Assembly (NCBI RefSeq): GCF_029168945.1
Contig: NC_083607.1
Coordinates: 11,302,001 to 11,366,000 of the forward strand
From: Cannabis sativa
Taxonomy: Eukaryota > Streptophyta > Magnoliopsida > Rosales > Cannabaceae
DNA: 64,000 bases
Reading direction: 5' to 3'
The position numbers were made by a program, and so were the translations under genes. Position 1 is the stretch's first letter. Each line of letters begins with the position of its first letter. The notes below the pieces were generated by a model, which searched no databases, was not told where the DNA came from, and saw only the letters and a program-made list of their open reading frames with translations. Shown here piece after piece: positions 48,541-59,774 of this stretch.

Positions 48541-49075
48541 AGTTATTAAATTAAGATATTGTGATATGACTACGTGAAGAAAGAGATGGGTTTTTACCTA
48601 AGAAGGTGATATTGGGGACATATACATTTTTTAGAGTATTGGTATTTGATATATATCGACATTAAGAGAATCTTATTTTATTCATAAAATTTGTACTATG
48701 CGGATCTAGTTCATTTTTTTTTGGCACATTATTTTTGATGTCTGCTCTCATAATTAGCATGAATTATTTAGATTCTATCTTAAAAAAATAAATAATGTAT
48801 AGTTATCTATATTCGATATTTTCACACTTTGTTTTATGTGACACGCTATATTCTAATACAAAGGAAATCACTTTGCAAGGAAAAACATTTATTTTATTTT
48901 GCACTACCAGGTGTGGCTGAAGTAATTGTCATCTCAGTTAGATCAAGATGCAACATGGGATCAGATGGTGTTTGAGTTTAACTGTCTTGTTATTGTCTAA
49001 GGCTATTTTAAACACTTTTACACTTCTTTCTCATTTTAGTTAGTTGTTGAGGATTGTAAAAAAAAATGTTATGTT
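48541..49075. other. Intergenic, no feature recognised
   Basis: AT-rich flank to copia B. No ORF or end motif. Confidence 0.4.
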
Positions 49076-49476
49076 TGATAAATGAAGTATATGCGTACTT
49101 GATTAATCCATAGTAATTACCGCAATTTAATAGTGCAATGCTATCAACTAAGTCTTCCTCCCTAGATCTCTAAATCAGAAGCAGTTTATTTATCTGATTA
49201 TCAAAAGGTATACAATTGTGATGACTATATATATTTATAGAGTTAGGGAGGGGACTTAGCTACAAAACCCTAGTTGGACTGGGCCTGCTCATCAAAGGCT
49301 TCAGTTAACTAGAAAATTTAACACTTCTACTTCACCTAGACTTTACACACAGATAATAAGCCCATTAACAATTGATCACCAACAATATGGGCTAACACAA
49401 CAAAGAATTATCCAATCAACCCAAGTTTTAATAAAACCAATAAAATTCAATGTAAGCCCAAATAAAAAGTCTAACA
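49076..49476 (-). repeat. 3' LTR of copia B
   Basis: About 401 bp, from tgataaatgaagtata to aaaaagtctaaca. It matches 55890-56285 with scattered differences. The left boundary is approximate. Confidence 0.82.
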
Positions 49477-49491
49477 TTCTCCCACTTGGGC
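49477..49491 (-). other. Polypurine tract of copia B
   Basis: The minus strand reads CCCAAGTGGGAGAA directly before the LTR start TGTTAGAC. Confidence 0.85.
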
Positions 49492-50175
49492 TACATTAAT
49501 TTTAATACATATATATATTATATTAATATAATTTTGTTTGAAAATGACTCATGGGTTGAACAACAAGAAAACATTTGTGGCCACTTTAAAAATGATAGTT
49601 CTCTGATAGCAACTCAACATACCGGTCTAATTTAACCTTTGATAATGAAGTATGACAGTCATATTATTTTAAATTTACAAAAGACATTCATAATCACAAA
49701 TACCAAAGTATTAAATCGACATGGTCAATAAGTCTAGTAATGTGGTAAGGAATTATGCTCAACATGTGGTCAATTTAAAATAACATAATATCCTTATCAG
49801 TCCTCAATTTCACTGATATCGAGATGCTTAATAAATAAGCCAGTGAAATTAATCATACACTACTTAAAATAAGTTAGTGTCACTAAATATGCTTAAAAAT
49901 AAGCCAATAAAATATCATTGTCATTAAGCAAATAAATTTAAAAGACAATGATCACAACAATATGAGATGCTTTCAATTCAATCATTCTCGAAATTATAAC
50001 AAAACATAATTGAAAACATATCCATTCAATAATAAAATATTGAAACATAAAATGTACTTCATAACTTTATTTAGAAAATTATAAATAATAATTTCTAAAA
50101 ACAAATAAAAAACAAAACTCCCACTAACCCAAAAGATCAAAAGATTCTAAAATGCCCATATTAACAACATGTTTA
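49492..50175. other. 3' non-coding internal region of copia B
   Basis: AT-rich, no readable protein. It lies between RNase H and the PPT. Confidence 0.5.
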
Positions 50176-50772
50176 TTAAACAACACGGCACTTAACCCTT
50201 TGGTTAGAGGATCTGCAAACATCGACTCGATCTTGCAATTTTTCAATGACAATGTCTATTTTCTTGACCAAGTCTCTGACAGTGAGATATTTTATTTCTA
50301 TATGTTTAGAAGCACTACTAATCTTAATATTCTTTGAAAAGAAAACAATAGCATTATTATCACAATAGATTAGCATATGTGTGGAAATAGAATCAACCAC
50401 TCGTATCTCCGAAATAAAAAATTTCAACCGTAAAGCTTGCAAAGATGCCCCATAACACGCAACAAACTCAGCATACATAGTAGATGATGTGATTAAAGTC
50501 TGTTTAACACTCTTCCAAGAAATAGCAGCACCAGCCAAGGTGAAAATATAGCCAGAAGTTGACTTTAAATCATCTACACAACCACCAAAATCAGAATCTG
50601 AATAACCAACAACTCGAAGATTGTCAACATGCTTATACACAAGCATAAAACTCTTCGTTCTTTGTAAATATCTCAAAACTTTCTTGGCTGCAAACCAATG
50701 ATCATGGCCAGGATCAGATAAATATATCCCAAGAACATTGACTACGAAAGCTATGTCAGGTCGAGTGCAAAC
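50176..50772 (-). pseudogene. RNase H of copia B
   Basis: The main ORF (50176-50676) reads 'GYSDSDFGGCVDDLKSTSGY', 'SSTMYAEFVACYGASLQAL' and 'IYCDNNAIVFFSKN', then 'SKHIEIKYLTVRDLVKK'. The acidic positions D, E and D are kept. A frameshift near 50235 scrambles the last residues; the adjacent frame still encodes a 'DPLTKGL'-like end. Upstream (to 50772) the frame continues across a TAG that follows 'VGSLMYA'. Confidence 0.87.
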
Positions 50773-51824
50773 CTAAGCATACATCAAACTCCCTACTACA
50801 CTTGCATATGGGATGTTCTTCATTGCTTCTCTGTCCAAGTCGTTCTTAGGACATTGTTGCTTAGTGAACTTGTCCCCTTTCAGAATAGGAACAGAGCCAG
50901 CTTTACACAAATCCATGTTGAACCTTTTGAGCACACGATTAATGTAAGCTTCTTGAGATAAGCCAAGAACTTTTCGATTCCTGTCACGATGGATCTCAAT
51001 CCCCAAAAAATAAGATGCCTTTCCAAGATCTTTCATATCAAAATTGGTAGACAGAAAATTTTTGGTCTCATTTAGTAATGACACACTGCTGGCAAGTAAA
51101 TGTGGTCTACATAAAGAATAAAAAAAATATAACGACTCCCACTGATCTTCATATAAATACACTGGTCAAACTTTCTCTCTACGAAACCAAACGATGTCAC
51201 AACCATGTCAAACTTCAAGTACCACTGGCGAGATGCTAGTTTGAGACCATAAATGGATCGTTTTAACTTGCAAACCAAATTTTCTGTTCCATTCTCCTTG
51301 TAGCCTTCAGGTTGAGACATATAGACTTCCTCATTCAATTCTCCATTCAGAAAGGCAGTTTCAACATCCATTTGATGCAACTCTAAATCAAAATGTGCAA
51401 CTAAGGCCATAATAATTCTGAATGAATCTTTAGTGGAAAAAGGTGAGAAAGTTTTAGTGTAATCAATACCTTCTCTTTGAGTAAAGCCTTTAGCTACTAA
51501 ACGTGCTTTAAACCATTCAATCTGTCCTTTTTTTTATCCCTTTTAGTTTTTAAAATCTACTTACAACCTATTGGTTTAAAACCATCAGGTAATAAAACTA
51601 GCACCCATACACCATTTTTCTTCATGGATTTGATCTCATCATCCGTAACTGCTAACCACTTTGAAGATTGTGGACTATTAAGTACTTCACTATAAGTGAC
51701 AGGAACCACAAAATGATCAATATCATATTCTCCTTCTCCAAGGTAAACAAAATTATCATGACACTTTGTTGACTTCTTTTGTCTCTGAGATCTTCAATTA
51801 GAGGATGTACTTCTGGAATAGCTT
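50773..51824 (-). pseudogene. Reverse transcriptase of copia B
   Basis: Fragments: 'LHQMDVETAFLNGELNEEVY' and 'YKENGTENLVCKLKRSIYGL' (51072-51410), then 'LASSVSLLNETKNFLST' and 'FDMKDLGKASYFLGIEI' (50773-51162). At the junction the catalytic YVDD is damaged: the second Asp is His (CAC, RC of 51102-51104) and a one-base loss shifts the frame. The N-terminal part (51411-51824) is readable only in pieces. Predicted inactive. Confidence 0.87.
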
Positions 51825-52328
51825 CTATTTGTTGATCACTATTTGAATAACATCTTCCACAAATGAAATTTCTTCAATAACAGGATCCTCATTAACAATA
51901 GGAGCTTCTTCATTAATAGGTCCTTCATCAATAATAGGACCCTTATCATCTTCGATATCGGGAGCAATGTATTCATCAACAATGGGAGCATTACCAACTG
52001 GAGTAGGATTAAGACTACTATTATCATCTCTTGAAAATGACAAAGGAATTAAAATTCCTTTAGACGACTCTCCCATTTCAAGAGATGTTGAAGGAATATT
52101 TTCAACAACATAAAATTCCATAAATTTTGCAGTCTGAGATTCAACAATTCGCGTACCATGAGTAGGACAGTAAAAACGATAGCCTTTTGAGTGCATTGGA
52201 TAACCAATGAAATAACAATGATTTGTTCTCGGATCTAACTTTTTCAAATTAGGATTATAAATCTTTACTTCAGCTGGACAACCCCATACACGAAGATGAT
52301 TCAGACTAGGCTTCCTCCTAGTCGACAA
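51825..52328 (-). pseudogene. Integrase C-part and linker of copia B
   Basis: 'RKPSLNHLRVWGCPAEVKIY' and 'CYFIGYPMHSKGYRFYCPTH' are standard copia post-core motifs. An acidic, I/E/D/P-rich low-complexity linker follows to a stop at 51825. It is separated from the integrase core by a frameshift near 52360. Confidence 0.85.
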
Positions 52329-52369
52329 CTCAAAAGAGGTTTTAGGAACAAATTTACTGGGAACACGAT

Positions 52370-53230
52370 TTAAAATATAACTGCAATCATGAGTGCTTCA
52401 CCCCATAAAAACTTTGGAAGATTTGATCTACTCATCATGCTTCTAACCATATCCATGAGAGTGTGATTTCTCCTTTCAGCTACACCATTTTTCTCAGGTG
52501 AACCAAGCATAGTGTATTGAGCAACTATACCATTTTCTTGTAAGAACTTGGCAAAAGGCCCCATGTGTTGTCCAGATTCTGTATGACGACCATAATATTC
52601 TCCTGCACAATCAGAATGAACAACTTTGATGACTCTTCCTAATTGTTTCTCAACCTCATTTCGAAAAATTTTGAGTTTATCAAGGGCGTCAAATTTTTCT
52701 TTATTTAAATAGGTGAATCCATAACGAGAAAAATCATCGATAAAAGTGATAAAATACTTGTTTCTGTACAACGTGGTGGAATAAGGTCCACTAATGTCAG
52801 TGTGGATAATTTCCAATAAAGATTGACTGGGGTTTGCAGTCTTCTTTCTTGTTTTAGTCAATTTTTCACGAGTACAATCAACACAAGTGTCCCAACCAGA
52901 AGCATCAAGAGGAGGAAGAATTTCAAATTTAATTAAACGATCAACCCTATCTTTAGAAATATGACCCAATCTTTTGTGCCATAACAATAAGGATGTTTCC
53001 TTAATATGAGGTCTTTTACCCACAGTATTCACAACATTAAAAGAGGAATCTAAAGGAGTCAATGACAACTTGTAAAGACCATCAGAATAAAAGCAATTTC
53101 TAATAATTCGGGAGTCAAGCATAATGTCAACATTATTATTTGCAAAATGAAAAGAATACCCTTGTTTAACCAAAAGCGGAAGCAAAACTAAATTCCTCTT
53201 AAAAGTAGTAACATAAAAAGTATTGTTCAA
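52370..53230 (-). pseudogene. Pre-integrase and integrase core of copia B
   Basis: 'LLLWHKRLGHISKDRVDRL' and 'CVDCTREKLTK' give the H..H and C..C zinc-binding residues. Core Asp lies in 'IIHTDISGPYS'. The next Asp lies in 'VVHSDCAGEYYG', where the family reads SDRGGE, and Glu in 'PEKNGVAERRNHTL'. 'SNLPKFLWGEAL' follows. The reading is lost near 52370. Confidence 0.88.
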
Positions 53231-53488
53231 AATAATCTTAACACAAGACTGTAATTATAGACTAAATGTTCCAATATAGATAACGTAAACTCCAACATCA
53301 TTGCCCACTTTAAGCTTGGACTCCCTCTCACTTGGCTTCCTAAGATCCCTTAGCCCATGTAAGGAAGCGAAAACATGAACAATAGAACCACTATCTAACC
53401 ACCAAGAATCAATAGGCACATCAACTAGATTAGATTCAAAACAAACACATGCTAATGTGTTTTATTATTGTTCTTGCTTCTTTTTCAA
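53231..53488 (-). pseudogene. Protease of copia B
   Basis: The minus strand reads 'IDSWWLDSGSIVHV' with the copia aspartic protease DSG motif, then 'LRDLRKPSERESKLKVGND'. It is too broken for a long ORF: a stop near 53260 separates it from 'NTFYVTTFKRNLV'. Confidence 0.8.
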
Positions 53489-54298
53489 CTAAGTCTTAAA
53501 TTTGTGACAGTCCGCTCTCCAATGCCCCATTTTTTCACAAAAGTAACACTTCACATTAGAGTATTTGGACTTTCCATTGTTATTCTTCTGTTTATTCTTA
53601 TGCTCTTTGCCATTACCATTATGTTTATTAGCACCATCGGTTTTATTCTTGAACTTTCCTTTTCCTTTGTTGGGATTGAGGTGAGAAACATAGTGAGCAG
53701 ATTCATTCTTCTCCCTTTTTAGCTTGCTTTCTTCAGCTACACACTGAGAAATTAGGTCGATGATAGTCCATGTTTTATTGTAAGTGTTGTAGGTTCTCTT
53801 GATAAGACTGAAAAAGGCAGGAAGTGCATAAAGAGCTCGAGGAATAATGAAAGATTCAGGAAGAGGAATATTATGATCTTTCAACTTGGATTGAACATTC
53901 ACCAATTTTAGAATAAAATCTCGCACTCCTTTTAATTCATCATACTTAATGGTTGTCATTTCATCCATAAGATGTTCAGCTTCAGCGTTTTCACTAGTAT
54001 CATATAGTTTTTCTACAGCATTGAAAAACTCTTTGACATTTGTAGTTTCTGGCAAACCACTTAATAGAAGTTCAGGAATGGATCTCTTCATAGTAAGAAG
54101 ACTAAGACAACTTGACTTTTCCCATTGTGCATGAAGAGTTCTCTGGGCAGCTGTACTGGTATCAGTAAGATCAGCAGGTTTTTCTTCTCGTAGGCACAAG
54201 TCCAAATCCATTATGCCTAAAGTAAATTCCACATCTCGTTTCCATATCTTGTAGTTGGATGCATTCAAAATATGGATGGAACCATTATTGTTGTTCAC
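53489..54298 (-). CDS. Gag of copia B
   Basis: 269 codons from ATG. The capsid begins 'ILNASNYKIWKRDVEFTLG' and includes 'EAEHLMDEMTTIKYDELKGV'. A Lys/Asn-rich basic region follows, then an intact CCHC knuckle 'CYFCEKMGHWRADC' near residue 255. The ORF looks complete for this domain and would form the particle and bind RNA. In an intact element it would continue into protease; here it ends at 'HKFKT'. Confidence 0.87.
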   Translation of the reverse strand: MNNNNGSIHILNASNYKIWKRDVEFTLGIMDLDLCLREEKPADLTDTSTAAQRTLHAQWEKSSCLSLLTMKRSIPELLLSGLPETTNVKEFFNAVEKLYDTSENAEAEHLMDEMTTIKYDELKGVRDFILKLVNVQSKLKDHNIPLPESFIIPRALYALPAFFSLIKRTYNTYNKTWTIIDLISQCVAEESKLKREKNESAHYVSHLNPNKGKGKFKNKTDGANKHNGNGKEHKNKQKNNNGKSKYSNVKCYFCEKMGHWRADCHKFKT

Positions 54299-55889
54299 AG
54301 AAAAGGAGACTCAAAAATTCAAAAAATTAAAATTTGATTAAGCAATATGAGCAATGCATTAGAAAATATTGTAGAGTCAACTGGTCATTATAAACTCCCC
54401 TTTAGGGTGAGAATATAACACACACATGATCTACTTTCATGAAGTTAACAATAAAGAAAAAATACATATCATTTAAGAATTTATTACCTTTGGGCAAATA
54501 AAATTTCTTAAAAATATGTATTAATTCAAGCCAAAAAATAATAAATAAATATATATATTTAAATTATTACCTTCGGGTAAATAATTAAAATATATACATT
54601 AAATATTAACTCACTTCATGGAATGTGAAGTAATATATGTAAATACTACCTTTGGGCAAGTAATTACACATAGTCAACCAAAAGATATGATATTTTCTTC
54701 AGCATGTGAAATTTGGTGATAAAACAATCATTGAAAATTAATAATTTTCAACTAAATTTTTAAAAGAGATATATTAAATGCTTTTAATATATTGATAGTC
54801 AAAAAATAAAGTGTCCACCATAACACATTATTTTTGTATCAAACAATCAAGTTTACAATTTTAAAACAAATAATAGAAATATGTGAAAGAAAGAATATTG
54901 GTGGAGATTACATATAGTAAAGATAAATCAAATAAGAGAGTGACTATGTCATATGGAACGAGAAGAAACCCAAAAAAATTTCTATGATCGACAGATTTTG
55001 AAAAGTCATCAAAAATTATTTTTAATAAATTTTTTAACTACATAATTATCATTAAAATAATAATAATTATTAAACAGAGTCAAAAAATAATTAAAAATCA
55101 TAAAAAATTAAAAATTTAATTTTAAGCACGCTGGAAAAAAAAACGTTGAAAAACGACTCCTGGAGGTGCCGCGCGCGCCCCCACGCGCCGAGGCCGAGAG
55201 TGGGCTTCGAGGCTGGCAGGTCTTCTTCTTCCTCCAGCTGGGTTGGAGGCGAGTCACGCGACGCGATTGCAGACCAGTCGAGTCTGAGAGGAAAACCGGC
55301 CAAAAAACCGACGAAAAGAACGGGAAAAGGAGGGGTTTTGTTCGTGATTTGATTTCTAGTCGATCTACACTACTAATTTTGGGTATTAATGGCTAAAAAA
55401 GAAGATCTAATAGCAAAAGAAATCCGAAAATTTGAAGAACATCAAAATATTAAGTGTGATATCAATCTCGGCCGAAATACGAAATAAATTATGCAAGAAC
55501 ATTCATAAATAATTGATAATGAGATATTGATAGTCAATTTCAAATTAAAAACAATCAAATAAAAAATCACAAAATATAATTTTATAAAACCCTAAAACTT
55601 TAAACTTAAAATTCTCATAATATACTCAATAAACATATAATATATCAACAAAACGAGAATTTAACAATAAATAAAATCCCTAGAGTTTTAAGATTTAATG
55701 ACGAAAGTTTTATCATTAATTTATGACGAAAATTAATATGTAAATATGGATAATTAACATATACAAATTAATTATTCAAATTATAGGTCTGAAATCATAT
55801 ACAAAAGGCAATCTGATATCACATGTTAGATAAATTAACAATAAACCCAAGATCTATTTGTATATAATATAGAACACGATAACAATATA
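54299..55889. other. 5' leader of copia B with short repeats and a GC-rich island
   Basis: Between the 5' LTR and gag. A 'tacctttgggcaaataa'-like motif recurs near 54487, 54570 and 54648, about 80 bases apart. A GC-rich island at about 55160-55330 stands out from its AT-rich surroundings. The small ORFs in it have no recognisable domain. Confidence 0.55.
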
Positions 55890-56285
55890 TGATAATTAAG
55901 TATGTGCGTACTTGATTGATCCATAGTAATTACCGCAATTTGATAGTGCAATACTATCAATTAAGTCTTCATCCTTAGATCTCTAAATCAGAAGTAGTTT
56001 ATTTATCTGATTATCAAAAGGTATACAATTATGATGAGACAATATGTATTTATAGAGTTAGGGAGGGGACTTAGTTACAAACCCTAGTTGGACTAGGCCT
56101 GCTTATCAAAGGCTTCAGTTAACTAGAAAAGTCCACACTTCTGCTTCACCTAGACTTTACACATAGATGCTAAGTCCATTAACAATTGATCACCAACAAT
56201 ATGAGCTAACACAGCAAAGAACTATTCAATTAACCCAAGTTTTAATAAAACTAATAAAATTTAATGTAAGTCCAAATAAAAAGTC
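55890..56285 (-). repeat. 5' LTR of copia B
   Basis: It matches the 3' LTR from tgataattaagtatgtgcg onward. The outer end is altered. A TATAAATA box is readable on the minus strand at 56046-56053. Confidence 0.8.
56046..56053 (-). promoter_or_regulatory. TATA box in the 5' LTR of copia B
   Basis: The minus strand reads CTCTATAAATACATA. The same position in the 3' LTR reads CTATAAATATATA. Confidence 0.6.
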
Positions 56286-57132
56286 AGATATGGCGACGTT
56301 TAATTTTATTGAAAATGGCGAGTTAAATAAAATAAAATAAATAGATAAATAACTTAATTAAAGACAACGTAATATAAAAATACTACAATTTTATTTATTT
56401 TTTATTTTTTTAAAAAAAAAAAGTAGCTCTAAAATTAAAATGCCTAATGTTTGAGGTTGCACACATCAGCTTATAAAATATTAATAATGCCATTGACATA
56501 TAAACTTATACATAAATATATACATATGCAGATGTAAGAAGCATGAATCTGTATCATTTTATCTACCGACAGCAAGAATATTTGATCACTGAATATTAAT
56601 TTGTTTCACTAATTATAAAACAATAAACTAAGTCAAACACTATGCTGATTATGGCCATTTAACTGCTTCGATTTTTTTCAAATTTAATTTCTTACGAATT
56701 ATAAGTATTTCTTTCTTTTATATATATACTTGCTGTTCTTTATTCATTTTATTTTTATTTTACAGATTGCTTTACTTGTTGCAATTAGTCAACATATATC
56801 AAAATATATGATTAATTCTAAAAGGCAAATATTAGTCTGGAAATTTCAACTAATACTATCTTGAATAATATAGTTAAATATATATTCCATATGGCTTACC
56901 AAAATAAGAAAATAGAAATTTATATGTCAGTATTTGAATCGATTTTTTAATAAAGTAAATGCATAAATAACAATTATATATATTTATAATATAAATATAA
57001 ATGTACAATTATTGACTTAGTTGATACGTACTACAAATTGATGTGGATTGAGTTCTTTTCTTTTTCCTTCTCAAATTGGTTTTGTTATTATATGTAATTT
57101 CGTATGATGTAACTAATGAGCTGGCCCAGTAA
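56286..57132. other. Intergenic, no feature recognised
   Basis: AT-rich, with no ORF or inverted repeat of note. Confidence 0.4.
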
Positions 57133-57294
57133 TAAATATAAGGGTTATTTGCGGCAAAACCTCCTAAAGTGGATATGTTTTTGCAACTAACCCCCTAATC
57201 TAAAATTTTGGTGGTAAAACTACCTAAACCACTAGTCCGTTAGCAGTTAGCCATTTCCATCCATTTTTGGCTGTTAAGTGCCAGATTGGAATGT

Positions 57295-57319
57295 CCACGT
57301 GTACACAGTGTACACGTGG
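57295..57319. promoter_or_regulatory. G-box palindrome in the left TIR
   Basis: Perfect palindrome CCACGTGTACAC-A-GTGTACACGTGG. CACGTG is the plant G-box bound by bZIP and bHLH factors. Confidence 0.6.
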
Positions 57320-58394
57320 CACAATTTTATTGATCCACGTAATTATAATTTAAAATTAAAATAAAAAAATTAATTATTTAAAATTAAAATAAAAAATTAA
57401 TTATTTTAAAAATTAAAAAAAAATCTTTTTCTTTAAAAATTAAAAAATTAAAAAAACAATTTAAAAAAAAATTAAAAAAACCTAAATACCCTAATTCCTC
57501 TTTCTCTTCCTCTTTCTCTTTCACCCTCTTTCTTCTTCTTCTTCCTCTATCTTCATTTGCAGACAAGACCACCACCACCACCCATGGAAACTCACCACCA
57601 CCCATGGCAACCGAGAAAGACAACAAGCCCTCGAGATCATCATCTTGCTTGACCAAATAACGAAATTCTCACTCGCTCTTCTTCTTCTTCTTCAAGCTCG
57701 GAATCAAAATTCGTACGAGCCCTAATTATAATCCTCTCTGTCTCTATATTTAGTGGATCTGCTACTAAATTTTAGAGGCACACACACAGAAATCGGAACC
57801 CTAAAAAAATTTGAAAAAAAAAATAAACAAAAAAAAAACGTTTTTTGTTCAATGAGTGTATTTAACTTTATATTTTAGAGAACAAATCTTTTGTTGCAGG
57901 TGGGTGGGGAGTTGGAAGAAAATGCCAACACAGCCTCCACCTCTGGGTGGCGTCGAAGGGAGCAAGGTTGGTATCACCACCGGAGAAAGGGCAGTTGGCC
58001 TGGCGTGTGGTGGCGAAGGTTGCGTCAATGTTGGCGAATCGGCTGATGAGAGTGGCCAGGTCGGAGCTTGGACTAAGGAAGTCTCGGTTGGCGTCGCTTT
58101 GGTTGGCGGTTGTTGAGTCTCTTCTTCCCAATGGTACCGGCCATAAAGGTCCCCCCAACTGAGCATGAAGAAGAAGAAGAAGGAGTAGGAGGAGGAGGCA
58201 GCAGTAGGGCAACGAGAGAGAGAGAGAGAGAGAGAAGAAGACAATGAGGGATTAGGGTTTTTTTTAAAAAAATTATTTTTTTAAAATTGTTTTTTTAATT
58301 TTTAAAGAAAAAGAATTTTTTTTATTTTTTATTTTTAAAATAATTATTTTTTTATTTTTTTAAATATTTATTTACGTGGACCAATAAAATTGTG

Positions 58395-58419
58395 CCACGT
58401 GTACACTGTGTACACGTGG
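58395..58419. promoter_or_regulatory. G-box palindrome in the right TIR
   Basis: The same 25-bp palindrome with T at the centre. Confidence 0.6.
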
Positions 58420-58580
58420 ACATTCCAACCTGGCACTTAACAGCCAAAAATGGATGGAAAGGGCTAACTGCTAACGGACTAGTGGTTTAGGTAGTTTTAC
58501 CACCAAAATTTTAGATTAGAGGTTAGTTGTAAAAACCTGTCCACTTTAGGAGGTTTTGCCGCAAATAACCCTAAATATAA

Positions 58581-58957
58581 TGTTTCATTTTTAAATTTTG
58601 CGGACTACTTAGTCTACTGACCTTACAACATTGCATGCGAATTATTACAAACACAATTAAAATAGTAATGATATGCAAAATTAATTATATTTATTTAAAA
58701 TAGGTTGAGTTAATTGTCAAATTAATTGAATTATAGTATATTTTTTACCAACGCAATGTTAATACTAAGTGTAGATATTTAATCGCTCAAATAAAATAAT
58801 AAAAAAATTAACCCTTAATAATTTTGATAGTTTGATTGAATTAACTAATCATTAATTTTGGTGGTGTGATTAGGTTAACTTATTTAAATTAATCTTCACT
58901 ATTTTATCGTTATCGTTATACGTATCTCTAGTGTTCAAAGAAATTATTGTATTGTAA
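58581..58957. other. Intergenic, no feature recognised
   Basis: AT-rich spacer between two TIR elements. Confidence 0.4.
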
Positions 58958-59311
58958 TTTATAATGGGAAATTTGAATTTATATGCTTAAATAATTAAAA
59001 AATTTTATTATTATACCAAAAATTTACACTATAAAAAAACTATACTTTTTTTTTCAAAACCCCAAAAATACCCCCTCACAATTCTCTCTCTCTCTGCATC
59101 ATCTCTCTCTCTATCTCTCTCAGCCAACTCTCTCTCTCTCTCTCTCAACTCACAGTCGACCTCAACGCCACCCGAACCCAAACCCCATCCCCATCGGACC
59201 CAAACGCCACCCACTCTCGGACCCAAACGCCACCCACGAAACCCACTCTTTCTTCCTCTCTCTCTCTCAAATCGCAAAAAAAAAAAAAAAAAAAAGTTTC
59301 GTAGCCGATGG

Positions 59312-59370
59312 TCGGACCTTGGGGTCCGATGGGGTCCGACCAATCGGACCCATCGGACCCCAAGGTCCGA
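59312..59370. repeat. 59-nt perfect-stem hairpin in the left arm
   Basis: TCGGACCTTGGGGTCCGA at one side pairs with TCGGACCCCAAGGTCCGA at the other; the inner bases also pair, with one bulged G and a CCAA loop. A matching hairpin lies at 59925-59982 in the right arm. Confidence 0.85.
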
Positions 59371-59438
59371 TGGTCGGACCTTTCTCTTCCTCTCTCTCTC
59401 AAATCGCAGAAAGAAAAAAAAAAAAAAAGTTTCCACGC

Positions 59439-59774
59439 TCTGATCTTCAATCCAAGACCTCACCGGCGAGTACTTCAAGAAGGTACCCATTCAAATTTTA
59501 ATTTTAATTATCCTTTTAATGGGGAAAATTGAGAAAGTCTCTAACTTTACTGTTTCTTGTCACAGAAAACGAAGGGTTCCAAGTAGTCCTGTTTCGATTC
59601 CTATGGTTACTCTTAATCTTGATGATGAAGAAATAAAAAAAGATGGTATTTTTAATGATTATTCTATTTTGTTTCCCTAAAATAATTTCAGTTGTGGAAG
59701 TGGTTTTTAATGAATTGTTTATTCACAGAGACTAAGAAAGATCATTCAGAACAGAAAGCTTCTGTGGCTGAAAC
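59439..59774 (+). pseudogene. Captured gene fragment: three exons with two 83-bp introns
   Basis: Exon 1 (to 59482) reads 'SDLQSKTSPASTSRR' and ends at a GT donor. Intron 1 is 59483-59565 (gtaccc...cttgtcacag, with a ctaac branch-like site). Exon 2 (59566-59645) reads 'PSSPVSIPMVTLNLDDEE'. Intron 2 is 59646-59728 (gtattt...tattcacag). Exon 3 (from 59729) reads 'TKKDHSEQKASVAET'. Phases agree at both junctions, so one open frame spans all three exons. I do not recognise the gene. Both ends run into the element arms, so it is a fragment. Confidence 0.6.

Larger units (their letters stand above)
49076..56285 (-). mobile_element. Ty1/copia element B
   Basis: About 7.2 kb on the minus strand, with two roughly 400-bp LTRs and a PPT. 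Gag, protease, integrase, RT and RNase H come in copia order. The frame is interrupted at least six times. No clean target duplication or PBS was identified, because the right LTR's outer end is altered (gtcagata in place of gtctaaca). Confidence 0.88.
57142..58571. mobile_element. Mutator-like non-autonomous TIR element
   Basis: 1430 bp with a perfect 9-bp target duplication taaatataa (57133-57141 and 58572-58580). The TIRs are over 300 bp and start GGGTTATTTGCGGCAAAACC. Each TIR contains a 25-bp palindrome with two CACGTG boxes (57295-57319 and 58395-58419). The unique centre (about 57490-58255) has CT-rich and ACC-rich coding-like DNA with short ORFs on both strands but no transposase. The long TIR, 9-bp TSD and non-TE centre resemble a Pack-MULE plan; the origin of the centre is unknown. 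Confidence 0.85.
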
